9,718 bases of DNA, taken from contig DASSDL010000042.1 of NCBI GenBank assembly GCA_035697145.1, positions 1 to 9,718 on the forward strand, given 5' to 3'. The notes below the pieces were generated by a model. The model was not told where the DNA came from, made no database searches, and worked only from the letters and a program-made list of their open reading frames with translations. The stretch is from DASQUK01 sp035697145. GTDB taxonomy: Bacteria; Actinomycetota; Acidimicrobiia; Acidimicrobiales; VFJN01. This document shows, in pieces, positions 1 through 5,795 of this stretch. Numbering within the stretch: position 1 is the stretch's first letter; each line of letters begins with the position of its first letter. The translations under genes and the position numbers were made by a program.

Positions 1-381
1 ACCGAGCAGCTGCGGGACCGGGCGGGCATGGCCGAGGCGATGCGGGCGCTCGGCACCAGCGCCGGCATCACCCGGTTCGACGGCCACTCCGACTACGGCC
101 ACGCGTTCGCCGACTTCTGGCGCCGCTGGGGGGTGGAGGTCACGCCGCGTACGACGCTGCTCGTGCTGGGGGACGCCCGCAACAACTATCACGCTTCCCA
201 GTCGTGGGTGCTGGGCGAGCTGCGTCGCCGCGCCCGCCGGGTCTACTGGCTCAACCCCGAGCCGGTCTCGTCGTGGGACATGGGTGACTCGGTGATGACC
301 GAGTACGCCGCCTTCACGCACGAGACGTTCGAGTGTCGCAACCTCGACCAGCTCGAACAGTTCGTCGAGCGCTGCTGCTGA
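1..381 (+). CDS. CoxE-like VWA-domain protein, C-terminal part (5' end outside window)
   Basis: The reading frame is open from the first base, so this is the last 126 residues of a larger protein; the ATG at 28 is an internal Met. The visible part has the hallmarks of the CoxE-like von Willebrand factor A family: a strand ending in LVLGDARNN (residues 54-62 of the visible part), then a basic helix, VYWLNPEP, a W..GDS motif and a closing 'RNLDQLEQFVER' helix. The Asp in GDARNN occupies the place of a late MIDAS metal-site residue. CoxE-type proteins usually pair with a MoxR AAA+ ATPase and act in maturation of molybdenum enzymes or other metal-loaded complexes, but many members have no known client. 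The partner genes would lie to the left and cannot be seen. It ends convergently with the next gene and is probably not part of the catabolic operon. Family assignment is firm; role is unknown. Confidence 0.85.
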   Translation, partial: TEQLRDRAGMAEAMRALGTSAGITRFDGHSDYGHAFADFWRRWGVEVTPRTTLLVLGDARNNYHASQSWVLGELRRRARRVYWLNPEPVSSWDMGDSVMTEYAAFTHETFECRNLDQLEQFVERCC

Positions 382-393
382 GGGACCGGTAAA

Positions 394-410
394 GGCCGAT
401 CTGCCCGGCC
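394..410. terminator. Possible weak bidirectional terminator hairpin
   Basis: Between two convergent stop codons lies GGCCG (394-398), a 7-nt loop and CGGCC (406-410). On the minus strand the stem is followed by CCTTTA, on the plus strand by CTGAA, so a U-rich tail is weak on both sides. The convergent position favours a terminator; the short stem keeps confidence low. Confidence 0.3.
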
Positions 411-425
411 CTGAAGGAGGCGCGA

Positions 426-1133
426 TCAGTACCGCGGCGACCACTTGCTGGTGCGCAGCAGCTTGCTCTCCCACTGGTCGCGGTAGCGCAGGCCCCTGTG
501 CATGTACCGGCCGGGCCACACGTCGGGGTCGTACTCCTCCGGCTCGGAGATGAGGCTCGGCAAGAGGCCGTAGTTCAGGATCTTCTGCATCAGCATGGCC
601 TCCGGCCGGTAGTGCGTACCGTGGGCCACCTGGAAGCAGGCCTCGATCTCCAGGATGCTGTGCTCGGGTGTCATGGCCCGCATGTTGCGGAAGTACTCGT
701 GGTCCCAGAACCGGATGTAGTCGTCGAGCGGCGCCGAGGGCCAGCCGGTGTCCTCCATGTACAGCGACAGTTCGTGCTCCGAGCCGTCGGTCGGCACCGC
801 CGCCAGGTCGATCTCCTGGATCGGCGACCAGTACACGGGCAGCAGCATCTTGCCCTGCACCTCGTGGCGCAGGGCACCGACGGCGCGCGACCAGTCGAGC
901 AGGTCGCCCCGCCGTAGGCGGTCGGCCAGGCGTTCGTAGGCGGCGCCGTCGCGGATCGCGGTGATCGTCACCACCCGGTAGGACATGCCGCTGCCGTGGG
1001 CGTGGTTGAGGTACCACAGCAGCCGGGCGTCGTCGTCCCGTGCCAACTGCGTCATCCAGCCGTCGCGGTAGGCGGCCTCGAACTCGTGCTCGTGCTCGCC
1101 GGCGACGGAGTGCACCTCGTGCATGAACAGCAT
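426..1133 (-). CDS. Uncharacterised two-domain NIPSNAP/EthD-like protein (paralogue B)
   Basis: A 235-residue soluble protein with no signal peptide or membrane segment. It aligns end to end with the gene just upstream at 1185-1886, about half identical by eye. Shared blocks include LFxHEVHxVAG (residues 2-12), DARLLW, HAHGxGxSYxVVT, the central LYMEDTxWP, LMQK, and the C-terminal SKLLRTxxWSP. Each half resembles one ferredoxin-like dimeric alpha/beta-barrel unit, as in NIPSNAP or EthD proteins. That fold call is an inference from pattern; the function is unknown. The start is set at the ATG at 1133: AAGGGGAG (1143-1150) lies 9 nt before it, and it matches the paralogue's start. A TTG six bases further upstream is only 3 nt from that site. 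It probably forms a two-gene transcript with the paralogue and could act on the same pathway as the divergent operon. Confidence 0.75.
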   Translation of the reverse strand: MLFMHEVHSVAGEHEHEFEAAYRDGWMTQLARDDDARLLWYLNHAHGSGMSYRVVTITAIRDGAAYERLADRLRRGDLLDWSRAVGALRHEVQGKMLLPVYWSPIQEIDLAAVPTDGSEHELSLYMEDTGWPSAPLDDYIRFWDHEYFRNMRAMTPEHSILEIEACFQVAHGTHYRPEAMLMQKILNYGLLPSLISEPEEYDPDVWPGRYMHRGLRYRDQWESKLLRTSKWSPRY

Positions 1134-1142
1134 CGTCAACCA

Positions 1143-1150
1143 CTCCCCTT
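1143..1150 (-). promoter_or_regulatory. Ribosome binding site that decides the start of the 426-1133 gene
   Basis: On the minus strand this reads AAGGGGAG. It lies 9 nt before the ATG at 1133 and only 3 nt before the in-frame TTG at 1139, so the ATG is the better start. Confidence 0.6.
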
Positions 1151-1163
1151 CTCGGCGGCGCGC

Positions 1164-1184
1164 CGTGCTCGCTTCGCTCGCACG
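1164..1184. repeat. Small inverted repeat in the linker between the two paralogues
   Basis: CGTGC (1164-1168) and GCACG (1180-1184) flank an 11-nt loop that itself repeats a CTCG/GCTCG motif. A 10-bp perfect palindrome, CGGCGCGCCG (1156-1165), touches it on the left. The repeat abuts the stop codon of the upstream paralogue (1185-1187) and sits inside the transcript, so it could stabilise or attenuate mRNA between the two genes. In DNA this GC-rich, such short repeats can arise by chance. Confidence 0.3.
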
Positions 1185-1886
1185 TCAGTTCAATGGCGAC
1201 CACGACGCCGTACGCAGCAGCTTGCTCCGCCAGTGGTCGCGGAACTCCAGGGCGTCGTGCATCCAGGTGCCGGGTCGCGCCATCTCCTCGGGCATGTCGG
1301 TGGTCAGCAGGCGGACCAGCCCCGGCATGTCGTGGACCTTCTGCATCAGGGTGACCTCCGGGTAGCGGCCGGCGCCCGGCATGGTCTGGTAGGCGGCCTC
1401 GATGCTGATGAGGCGCTGGGCGGGATCCGACCCGAGCATCCTCGTGTAGATGGCGCCCGCGGCCGCGATGTACTCCTCGGCCTTGCCCCGCTTGGGCCAC
1501 ATGGTGTCCTCCATGTACAAGGCGGGTTCGTGGCGACGACCGTCGGTGGGAACCTCGGCCAGGTCGACGTCGAGGGGCGAGAAGTCGAGGGCCATCAGCA
1601 GGCGGGCCTGGACGTCGTGCCGGCACGAGTCGACCTCCCGGGCCCAGTCGCGCAGGTCGCCGTGCTGGACCCGCCCGGCCAGGCGCTCCCAGGCGGCGCC
1701 GTCGGGCAGCGCCGTGACGGTCACCACCTGATAGGACGGGCCGGTGCCGTGGGCATGGTGCAGGAACCACAGCAGCCGGGCATCGCCGTCGGCCGCCAAG
1801 GCCTCCATCCACCCCGCCCGGTAGGCGACCTCGAACTCCCTCTCCTTGGCGCCCGCGACCCGGTGCACCTCGTGGAGGAACAGCAT
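1185..1886 (-). CDS. Uncharacterised two-domain NIPSNAP/EthD-like protein (paralogue A)
   Basis: A 233-residue cytosolic-looking protein and the first gene of the minus-strand pair. The N-terminal half contains LHEVH (residues 4-8), a YRAGWM helix, DARLLWFLHHAHG (35-47) and YQVVTVTAL. The C-terminal half begins at LYMEDTMWP (123-131) and carries YQTMPGAGR, VTLMQKV (178-184) and a closing RSKLLRTASWSP (220-231). The two halves share a loose strand-helix-strand plan, suggesting a fused pair of ferredoxin-like units forming an intramolecular dimeric alpha/beta barrel. Proteins of this look appear to be hypothetical proteins in actinobacterial catabolic neighbourhoods (recollection, not checked). 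The ATG at 1886 is supported by AAGGAGA eight bases upstream. The gene fires away from the long operon across a shared 169-bp region, so common control is plausible. A catalytic role is not evident; a ligand-binding or small monooxygenase role is possible. Confidence 0.75.
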   Translation of the reverse strand: MLFLHEVHRVAGAKEREFEVAYRAGWMEALAADGDARLLWFLHHAHGTGPSYQVVTVTALPDGAAWERLAGRVQHGDLRDWAREVDSCRHDVQARLLMALDFSPLDVDLAEVPTDGRRHEPALYMEDTMWPKRGKAEEYIAAAGAIYTRMLGSDPAQRLISIEAAYQTMPGAGRYPEVTLMQKVHDMPGLVRLLTTDMPEEMARPGTWMHDALEFRDHWRSKLLRTASWSPLN

Positions 1887-1894
1887 CCGCCCAG

Positions 1895-1901
1895 TCTCCT
1901 T
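1895..1901 (-). promoter_or_regulatory. Strong ribosome binding site for the 1185-1886 gene
   Basis: On the minus strand this reads AAGGAGA within GGAAGGAGA, 8 nt before the ATG at 1886. It is the best Shine-Dalgarno match in the window and fits a leader-initiated first gene of a transcript. Confidence 0.65.
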
Positions 1902-1928
1902 CCCCGACGACGGGCGCGCTAGGGTGGC

Positions 1929-1960
1929 TAACAGTCAAAAGATACATCAGATAGGACATC
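1929..1960. promoter_or_regulatory. AT-rich island, candidate divergent promoter/operator
   Basis: About two thirds A+T in a roughly 70% G+C window, located between divergently transcribed genes, so this is the most likely core promoter and operator region for both directions. It holds an imperfect direct repeat: AGATACATC (1940-1948) followed at once by AGATAGGACATC (1949-1960), which could be tandem regulator half-sites. A minus-strand TTGACT (1938-1933) resembles a -35 box, but no good -10 lies 16-18 bp from it. On the plus strand TAGGAC (1952-1957) is a mediocre -10. No KstR-like motif is evident. Exact promoter boxes are not assigned. Confidence 0.45.
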
Positions 1961-1972
1961 GCGAGGGGGACA

Positions 1973-1988
1973 GCCGCGTATCCGCGGC
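1973..1988. repeat. 16-bp perfect-arm inverted repeat in the divergent region
   Basis: GCCGCG, a 4-nt TATC spacer, then CGCGGC. It lies between the AT-rich island and the GTG start at 2056. It may be an operator for a dimeric regulator or a hairpin in the 5' leader of the long operon. Because both arms are pure G/C, chance occurrence in this genome is a real alternative. Confidence 0.4.
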
Positions 1989-2043
1989 GCGACCGCTACG
2001 GGGAAGGGCGCGAGGCACGGATCTGGGCAGATGAGGCACTAGC

Positions 2044-2048
2044 GGAGG
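2044..2048 (+). promoter_or_regulatory. Ribosome binding site supporting a GTG start at 2056
   Basis: GGAGG lies 7 nt before the GTG at 2056 but 13 nt before the in-frame ATG at 2062. Spacing therefore favours the GTG. Confidence 0.55.
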
Positions 2049-2055
2049 GCACAGC

Positions 2056-2484
2056 GTGGGCATGAGCTATCAGGAACAGAGCACCCTCATGACGGTCGCG
2101 AACCGCCTGGCGATCGGGGATCTCACCGCGCGCTACAACCGGGCGCTCGAGGCCGGCGACCTCGAGATCTGGCTCGGCACCTTCGTGCAGGAGGGTGTGT
2201 TGCAGGGAACCGGCGGCGAGTCGTTCTCCGGGCACCGGGGGCTGATCGGGTTCTTCCGGGCCGCCCCGCCCCACCGCATCCGGGTCACCACCGACGCGCA
2301 GGTCGACGTCGATGGTGTCCACGCGCGGCAGGAGTGCCGGTTCCTGACGCTGCGCTCGGGCTCGAACGGCGGCGGACCGGTGGTGGAGGAGGTGGGTCGG
2401 TACCGCGACGCGCTGGTCTACGAGCGCGGGCGCTGGTACTTCTCGACGCGCGAGATGGTCGCCGACATCGGCCCAGCCTCCTGA
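2056..2484 (+). CDS. SnoaL-like / NTF2-superfamily protein
   Basis: A 142-residue protein with the SnoaL-like cone fold pattern: an N-terminal helix ending in IGDLTARYNRALEAGD (residues 20-35), then a W..TFV.EGVL strand, a glycine-rich GHRGLIGFF segment, and paired C-terminal strands with VGRYRDALVYERGRWYFSTREM. The family includes polyketide cyclases, ketosteroid isomerase-like enzymes, limonene-epoxide hydrolase relatives and non-catalytic ligand-binding members. I cannot identify a diagnostic catalytic set, so the reaction is not assigned. It is the first gene of the long plus-strand operon. Its TGA shares one base with the ATG of the LLM oxidoreductase, suggesting coupled translation. A role in isomerising or hydrating the same bulky substrate is an inference from position. 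Confidence 0.75.
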   Translation: MGMSYQEQSTLMTVANRLAIGDLTARYNRALEAGDLEIWLGTFVQEGVLQGTGGESFSGHRGLIGFFRAAPPHRIRVTTDAQVDVDGVHARQECRFLTLRSGSNGGGPVVEEVGRYRDALVYERGRWYFSTREMVADIGPAS

Positions 2485-3350
2485 TGCGCCTGTCCATCGT
2501 CACGCCGGTGCTGACCCGCGTGCCGGGCGGCCATGCCCGCTGGGAGGAGGACGCGGGCATGGCGGAGCTGGTCGAGATCGCTCGGACCGCCGACCGCCTC
2601 GGCTACCACCACCTCACGTGCAGCGAGCACGTCGGCATCCCCACCGAGGTGGCCAAGGTGCGGGGCGCGACGTATTGGGACCCGCTGGCGACGTTCGGTT
2701 ACCTGGCGGCCGTGACCGAGCGGGTGCGGCTGGCTACCTACGTCCTGGTGCTCGGCTACCACCATCCCCTGGAGATCGCCAAGCGCTACGGCACCCTCGA
2801 CCTGGTGTCGGGCGGACGGCTCATCCTGGGCGTCGGCGTGGGATCCCTGCGCGAGGAGTTCGAACTGCTCGACGCCCCGTTCGCCGATCGCGGGCCGCGG
2901 GCCGACGACGCCCTGGCGGCGCTGCGGGCCTCGCTGTCGCAGGAGCAGCCTGCGTACCACGGTCCCCACTACGACTACGGCGGCTTCGTGGTCCGGCCGT
3001 GCGCGGTCCAGCCTCGGGTCCCGCTGTGGGTGGGGGGTCGCACGCGGCGCTCGCTCCGGCGGGCCGCAGCGCTGGCCGACGGTTGGGCCCCATTCGGCGT
3101 CTCGGTGGCGCAGGTGGCGGACTGGGTGGCGGGGGTGGAAAGGCCGGACGGGTTCGAGGTCGTGATAAGTCCCGAGCGGGCGCTCGACCCGAGCGGCGCC
3201 GCCTCGGCATGCACCGACGCCCTGGGGGCGCTGGCCGCGGCGGGGACGACCATCGTTGCCGCCCGCATGGTGCATCACTCGTTCGCCCACTACCTCGAGC
3301 AGCTCGAGGCACTGGTGGGGCTGGCGGCGACGCGCCAGGGGGCGGCGTGA
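2484..3350 (+). CDS. LLM-class (probably F420-dependent) oxidoreductase
   Basis: A 288-residue luciferase-like TIM barrel, close to the usual length of the TIGR03619-type actinobacterial subfamily. Visible features are the opening strand SIVTPV, HLTCSEHVGIP (residues 43-53), YWDPLATFGYLAA (64-76), RVRLATYVLVLGYHHPLEIAK (80-100, the most conserved block), the SGGRLILGVGVGS loop (109-121) that binds cofactor phosphate in this class, FADRG.RADD (133-142), and WVGGRTRRSLRRAA (182-195). Such enzymes transfer hydride or activate oxygen using F420 or FMN; F420 is likelier by family but unproven. The ATG at 2484 overlaps the preceding stop by one base, and the protein begins at the barrel's first strand. 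Longer in-frame extensions upstream would read through the SnoaL-like gene and are rejected. Its own stop overlaps the next GTG by 4 nt. Substrate unknown; probably an early oxidation or reduction step. Confidence 0.85.
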   Translation: MRLSIVTPVLTRVPGGHARWEEDAGMAELVEIARTADRLGYHHLTCSEHVGIPTEVAKVRGATYWDPLATFGYLAAVTERVRLATYVLVLGYHHPLEIAKRYGTLDLVSGGRLILGVGVGSLREEFELLDAPFADRGPRADDALAALRASLSQEQPAYHGPHYDYGGFVVRPCAVQPRVPLWVGGRTRRSLRRAAALADGWAPFGVSVAQVADWVAGVERPDGFEVVISPERALDPSGAASACTDALGALAAAGTTIVAARMVHHSFAHYLEQLEALVGLAATRQGAA

Positions 3351-4105
3351 ATCGCGTCAAGGTCGGGTTCTTCTCGCTGTCCGACCGGGGCGAATCCGAC
3401 GACGACACCGACGACCGCGCCTACCTGGCCTGGCACCAGCTCGACCACATGCCCGAGCAGTACCAGCTCGCGGGGATGATCCTCGGCCAGCGCTGGGTGT
3501 CGAACGATGACTGCCGAGCGGCGCGGGCCGCGGCTTCCGGGGTGTTCGAGCACGTCCACCACGTCGTGCTGTACCTGATGGGCGCCCCGGTCGAGCAGAC
3601 GCTCGACGACTTCTTCGACCTCGGGAGCCGCCTGGCCCACCTCGGCCGCTTCCCGCGGGACCTTCCCCGACGCTTCCTGGGGGCGCTGCGACTCCTGGAG
3701 GCTTGCGCATCGCCGAGTGCGCTCGTCTCCGCCGAGGTCGTGCCCTTCAGGCCCAACCGCGGCATCTACCTGGTCGTCGAGCGACCGGCCGATCGCGGCC
3801 GGCTCGACGCCTACCTGCGCTGGCGGCACGACGAGCACCTGGCCCGGCTGGTCACCACGCCCGGGGTCGCCGGGGCGTGGGTGTTCGCGACCGCCGCCCG
3901 CTATCGGCGGGGCCGCCACACCGAGGGCGACTACCGGATCACCGTCTGCTACCTCGACGGTGATCCGAGTGAGACGGCCGGTGCCCTGGGGCCGCTGATG
4001 GAGGAGGCGTGGCGCGACGCCCCGGTCACTCCGTTGCTGGCGGCCCCGTTCGCCTCTCTGGTTCCATGGGTCTGGCCGGATGGCGTCTATCAGTCATATG
4101 ATTAG
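3347..4105 (+). CDS. Uncharacterised two-repeat EthD-like (dimeric alpha/beta barrel) protein
   Basis: A 252-residue soluble protein starting at a GTG inside a GTGA overlap with the LLM gene. Two related segments can be seen: YLAWHQLDHMPEQYQ (residues 26-40) with GQRWVS following, and YLRWRHDEHLARLVTTPGVAG (156-176) with AWVFATA following. Each has the order helix with W..(D)H, turn, then a hydrophobic strand, the pattern of EthD/ABM-type ferredoxin-like domains. This suggests an internally duplicated dimeric alpha/beta barrel. It is acidic near the N-terminus (DRGESDDDTDDR, 13-24). It does not obviously align with the two minus-strand paralogues but has the same general architecture. The tight coupling to the LLM oxidoreductase suggests it assists or follows that enzyme, for example in binding or rearranging its product. 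That is inference; the gene has no assigned function. Confidence 0.7.
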   Translation: MNRVKVGFFSLSDRGESDDDTDDRAYLAWHQLDHMPEQYQLAGMILGQRWVSNDDCRAARAAASGVFEHVHHVVLYLMGAPVEQTLDDFFDLGSRLAHLGRFPRDLPRRFLGALRLLEACASPSALVSAEVVPFRPNRGIYLVVERPADRGRLDAYLRWRHDEHLARLVTTPGVAGAWVFATAARYRRGRHTEGDYRITVCYLDGDPSETAGALGPLMEEAWRDAPVTPLLAAPFASLVPWVWPDGVYQSYD

Positions 4106-4138
4106 GAAGACAGCCGAGGACCGGGGTCGGGGGGCCAC

Positions 4139-5263
4139 ATGGACGCACGGATGCTGGTCATCGACGCCGACGCCCACATCAACGAGCCGGTTGTCCGCCT
4201 CGATGCGGGCGACGACGAGCTGGCGCCCTGGCGGGCCCTTGCCGAGCGGCATCCGGGCTGGCAGCAGGCGGGCCAGTCGGGGGGCAGAACGGTCAGTCTG
4301 ATCGAGGGCAAGCTGTTCCCCACCCAGGAGGGGCCGGGGCGTGGCGTACCCATCGAATCGGCCATGCATCCGCGGGCTGAGGACGGGGCCCTCCATCTCG
4401 ACGCTCGCATCGGCGACCTCGACAAGGAGGGCATCGACGTCCAGGTCCTGTACGGCGGGCTGAGCATCGGGGCGACGACGTTCGAGGACCCGGCCTTCGC
4501 GCTGGACTTCTGCCGTGCCTACAACGACTGGCTGGTCGGCGTCTGCGGCCGCTATCCCGACCGGCTCGAGGCGGTGGCGATCGCTCCGCTGCAGCATCCG
4601 GAGAACGCGGTCGCCGAGGTCGGGAGGGCCGCCGATCTCGGCATGGTGGGCGTGATGATCCCGCCGGTGGTGGGCAGCCGGAACCTCGACGACCCTTCGC
4701 TCCAGCCCTTCTTCGAGGCCGCCGCCGGCCTCGGTGTGGCGGTCGGCGTCCACAGCGCGCCGGGCATGAACCTGCCGCTGCCGGGCGCGGAGCGGTTCGA
4801 CAACTACGCGCAGGTGCACACGCTGTCGTTCCCGGTCGACCAGATGGTGGCGTTCACCGCGCTGGCCATGGGTGGGGTCCTCGACCGCTTCCCGGCGCTG
4901 CGCGTGGCCTTCCTGGAGTCTGGCGTCGGCTGGGTCCCCTACTTCGTGCACCGGATGCACGAGCACCGCGACAAGCGGGGCGACATGGTGCCGGGGATGA
5001 CCAGCGACCCACGGGACTACATCGAGCGAGGCCAGTGCTTCTTCGCCTTCGAGTGCGACGACCGGCTGCTCGAGCCGTACGTCGAGCACCTCGGCGCCGA
5101 CAGCCTGGTGTTCTCCTCCGACTATCCCCACTGGGACTGCCACTACCCGGGCACGGTCGAGACCGCGCGGGCCAACGCCGCCGTGCTGGGCGACGACGTG
5201 CTCGTCCGCATCCTCGGCGCCAATGCGGCGCGGCTGTACGGGCTGGACGGCGATGTCGCCTAG
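4139..5263 (+). CDS. Metal-dependent amidohydrolase (ACMSD-like, Amidohydro_2)
   Basis: A 374-residue TIM-barrel hydrolase of the amidohydrolase_2/ACMSD group. Metal-ligand candidates are D-A-D-A-H (residues 9-13), H205 in VGVHSAPG, and D328 in SSDYPHWD; E260 in FLESGVGWVPYFVHRM is also conserved in the group. It closes with the typical ILGANAARLYGLD. Relatives decarboxylate (ACMSD, gamma-resorcylate decarboxylase) or hydrolyse C-N or C-C bonds, and actinobacterial catabolic operons contain many uncharacterised members. The ATG at 4139 follows a G-rich stretch that can serve as a weak ribosome site; a second ATG at 4151 would also leave the metal motif intact. It starts 33 bp after the previous gene, the largest gap within the operon. 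Its last 11 bases overlap the start of the MaoC-type gene, implying coupled synthesis with the hydratase. The reaction is unknown; cleavage of the beta-oxidation product is one possibility. Confidence 0.85.
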   Translation: MDARMLVIDADAHINEPVVRLDAGDDELAPWRALAERHPGWQQAGQSGGRTVSLIEGKLFPTQEGPGRGVPIESAMHPRAEDGALHLDARIGDLDKEGIDVQVLYGGLSIGATTFEDPAFALDFCRAYNDWLVGVCGRYPDRLEAVAIAPLQHPENAVAEVGRAADLGMVGVMIPPVVGSRNLDDPSLQPFFEAAAGLGVAVGVHSAPGMNLPLPGAERFDNYAQVHTLSFPVDQMVAFTALAMGGVLDRFPALRVAFLESGVGWVPYFVHRMHEHRDKRGDMVPGMTSDPRDYIERGQCFFAFECDDRLLEPYVEHLGADSLVFSSDYPHWDCHYPGTVETARANAAVLGDDVLVRILGANAARLYGLDGDVA

Positions 5264-5795
5264 GGGCACCGAGGCCACCGGCTACGACGTCCCGGTCGGG
5301 ACCTACGAGGACGCCAAGGCGATGGTGGGCACGACGACGCCCGTGCGCTTCGGCGAGATCGCCGTCAGCGTGCCGATGATCCGCCACTACGCCGCCATGG
5401 TGCAGGACGGGAACGCCGCCTACTGGGACGACGACTTCGCCGAGCAGCACTGGGGCGGCGTCGTGGCCCCGCCGGGCATGTTGATGACCTGGCTCATCCC
5501 GCTCGAGTGGAAGCCGGGCGGAGCAACGCCGGTCCCGTTGCTCACGGCCCGCGTCCCGCTGCCCGGCGACACGTTCATCAACGTCTCCCACGACGCCGAG
5601 CACTTCGCCCCGGTCCGGGTCGGCGATCACCTGAACGTCGTGGAGGAGCTGGCCGACGTGTCGGAGGCGAAGCGCACGAGCCTGGGCACCGGGCACTTCG
5701 TCACCACGGTGTCGACGTACCGCCGCCAGGACGGTGAGCTCGTCGCCCGCACCACCAACGTGCTGTACCGGTTCACATCGGAGGACGACGGATGA
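5253..5795 (+). CDS. MaoC-type single-hotdog protein, FAS1-like N-domain (ChsH2-N-like)
   Basis: A 180-residue protein of the MaoC_dehydrat_N (FAS1-like dehydratase) type. The helix VSVPMIRHYAAMVQDGNAAYWD (residues 38-59) carries Asp52, while the place where active hydratases have His is Tyr57 (NPxH becomes NAAY). Next come AEQHWGGVVAPPGML and a hotdog sheet with FAPVRVGDHLNVVEELADV, TSLGTGHFVTTVSTYR and a C-terminal VARTTNVLYRF. The missing His suggests the non-catalytic or substrate-positioning half of a heteromer, like the N-terminal half of mycobacterial ChsH2. Unlike ChsH2 it has no DUF35 domain. The ATG at 5253 gives an 11-nt overlap with the amidohydrolase; a further upstream in-frame ATG at 5223 would only add residues read through that gene's conserved end. 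The stop overlaps the next ATG by 4 nt, so the two hotdog proteins are probably made in equal amounts. Confidence 0.8.
   Translation: MSPRGTEATGYDVPVGTYEDAKAMVGTTTPVRFGEIAVSVPMIRHYAAMVQDGNAAYWDDDFAEQHWGGVVAPPGMLMTWLIPLEWKPGGATPVPLLTARVPLPGDTFINVSHDAEHFAPVRVGDHLNVVEELADVSEAKRTSLGTGHFVTTVSTYRRQDGELVARTTNVLYRFTSEDDG

Noticed and set aside
1134..1139. TTG start for the 426-1133 gene
   Set aside because: It lies only 3 nt from the ribosome site and adds two residues that the paralogue lacks.
996..1922. A 308-codon plus-strand open frame spanning both minus-strand paralogues
   Set aside because: It runs antisense through two genes that share one reading frame, and its apparent repeats mirror the paralogy. 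The translation is low-complexity His/Val/Gly/Arg with no family resemblance.
2334..2483. N-terminal extension of the LLM gene from an upstream ATG
   Set aside because: The added residues are Arg/Gly-rich and read through the SnoaL-like gene in another frame. The ATG at 2484 starts at the barrel's first strand and overlaps the preceding stop.
2618..3346. Extension of the EthD-like gene upstream to 2618
   Set aside because: That stretch is out-of-frame translation of the LLM gene. The GTG at 3347 in a GTGA overlap gives a normal start.
4094..5278. A 394-codon minus-strand open frame opposite the amidohydrolase
   Set aside because: It is a GC-skew shadow rich in Arg, His and Val. The plus-strand frame has a complete, recognisable enzyme.
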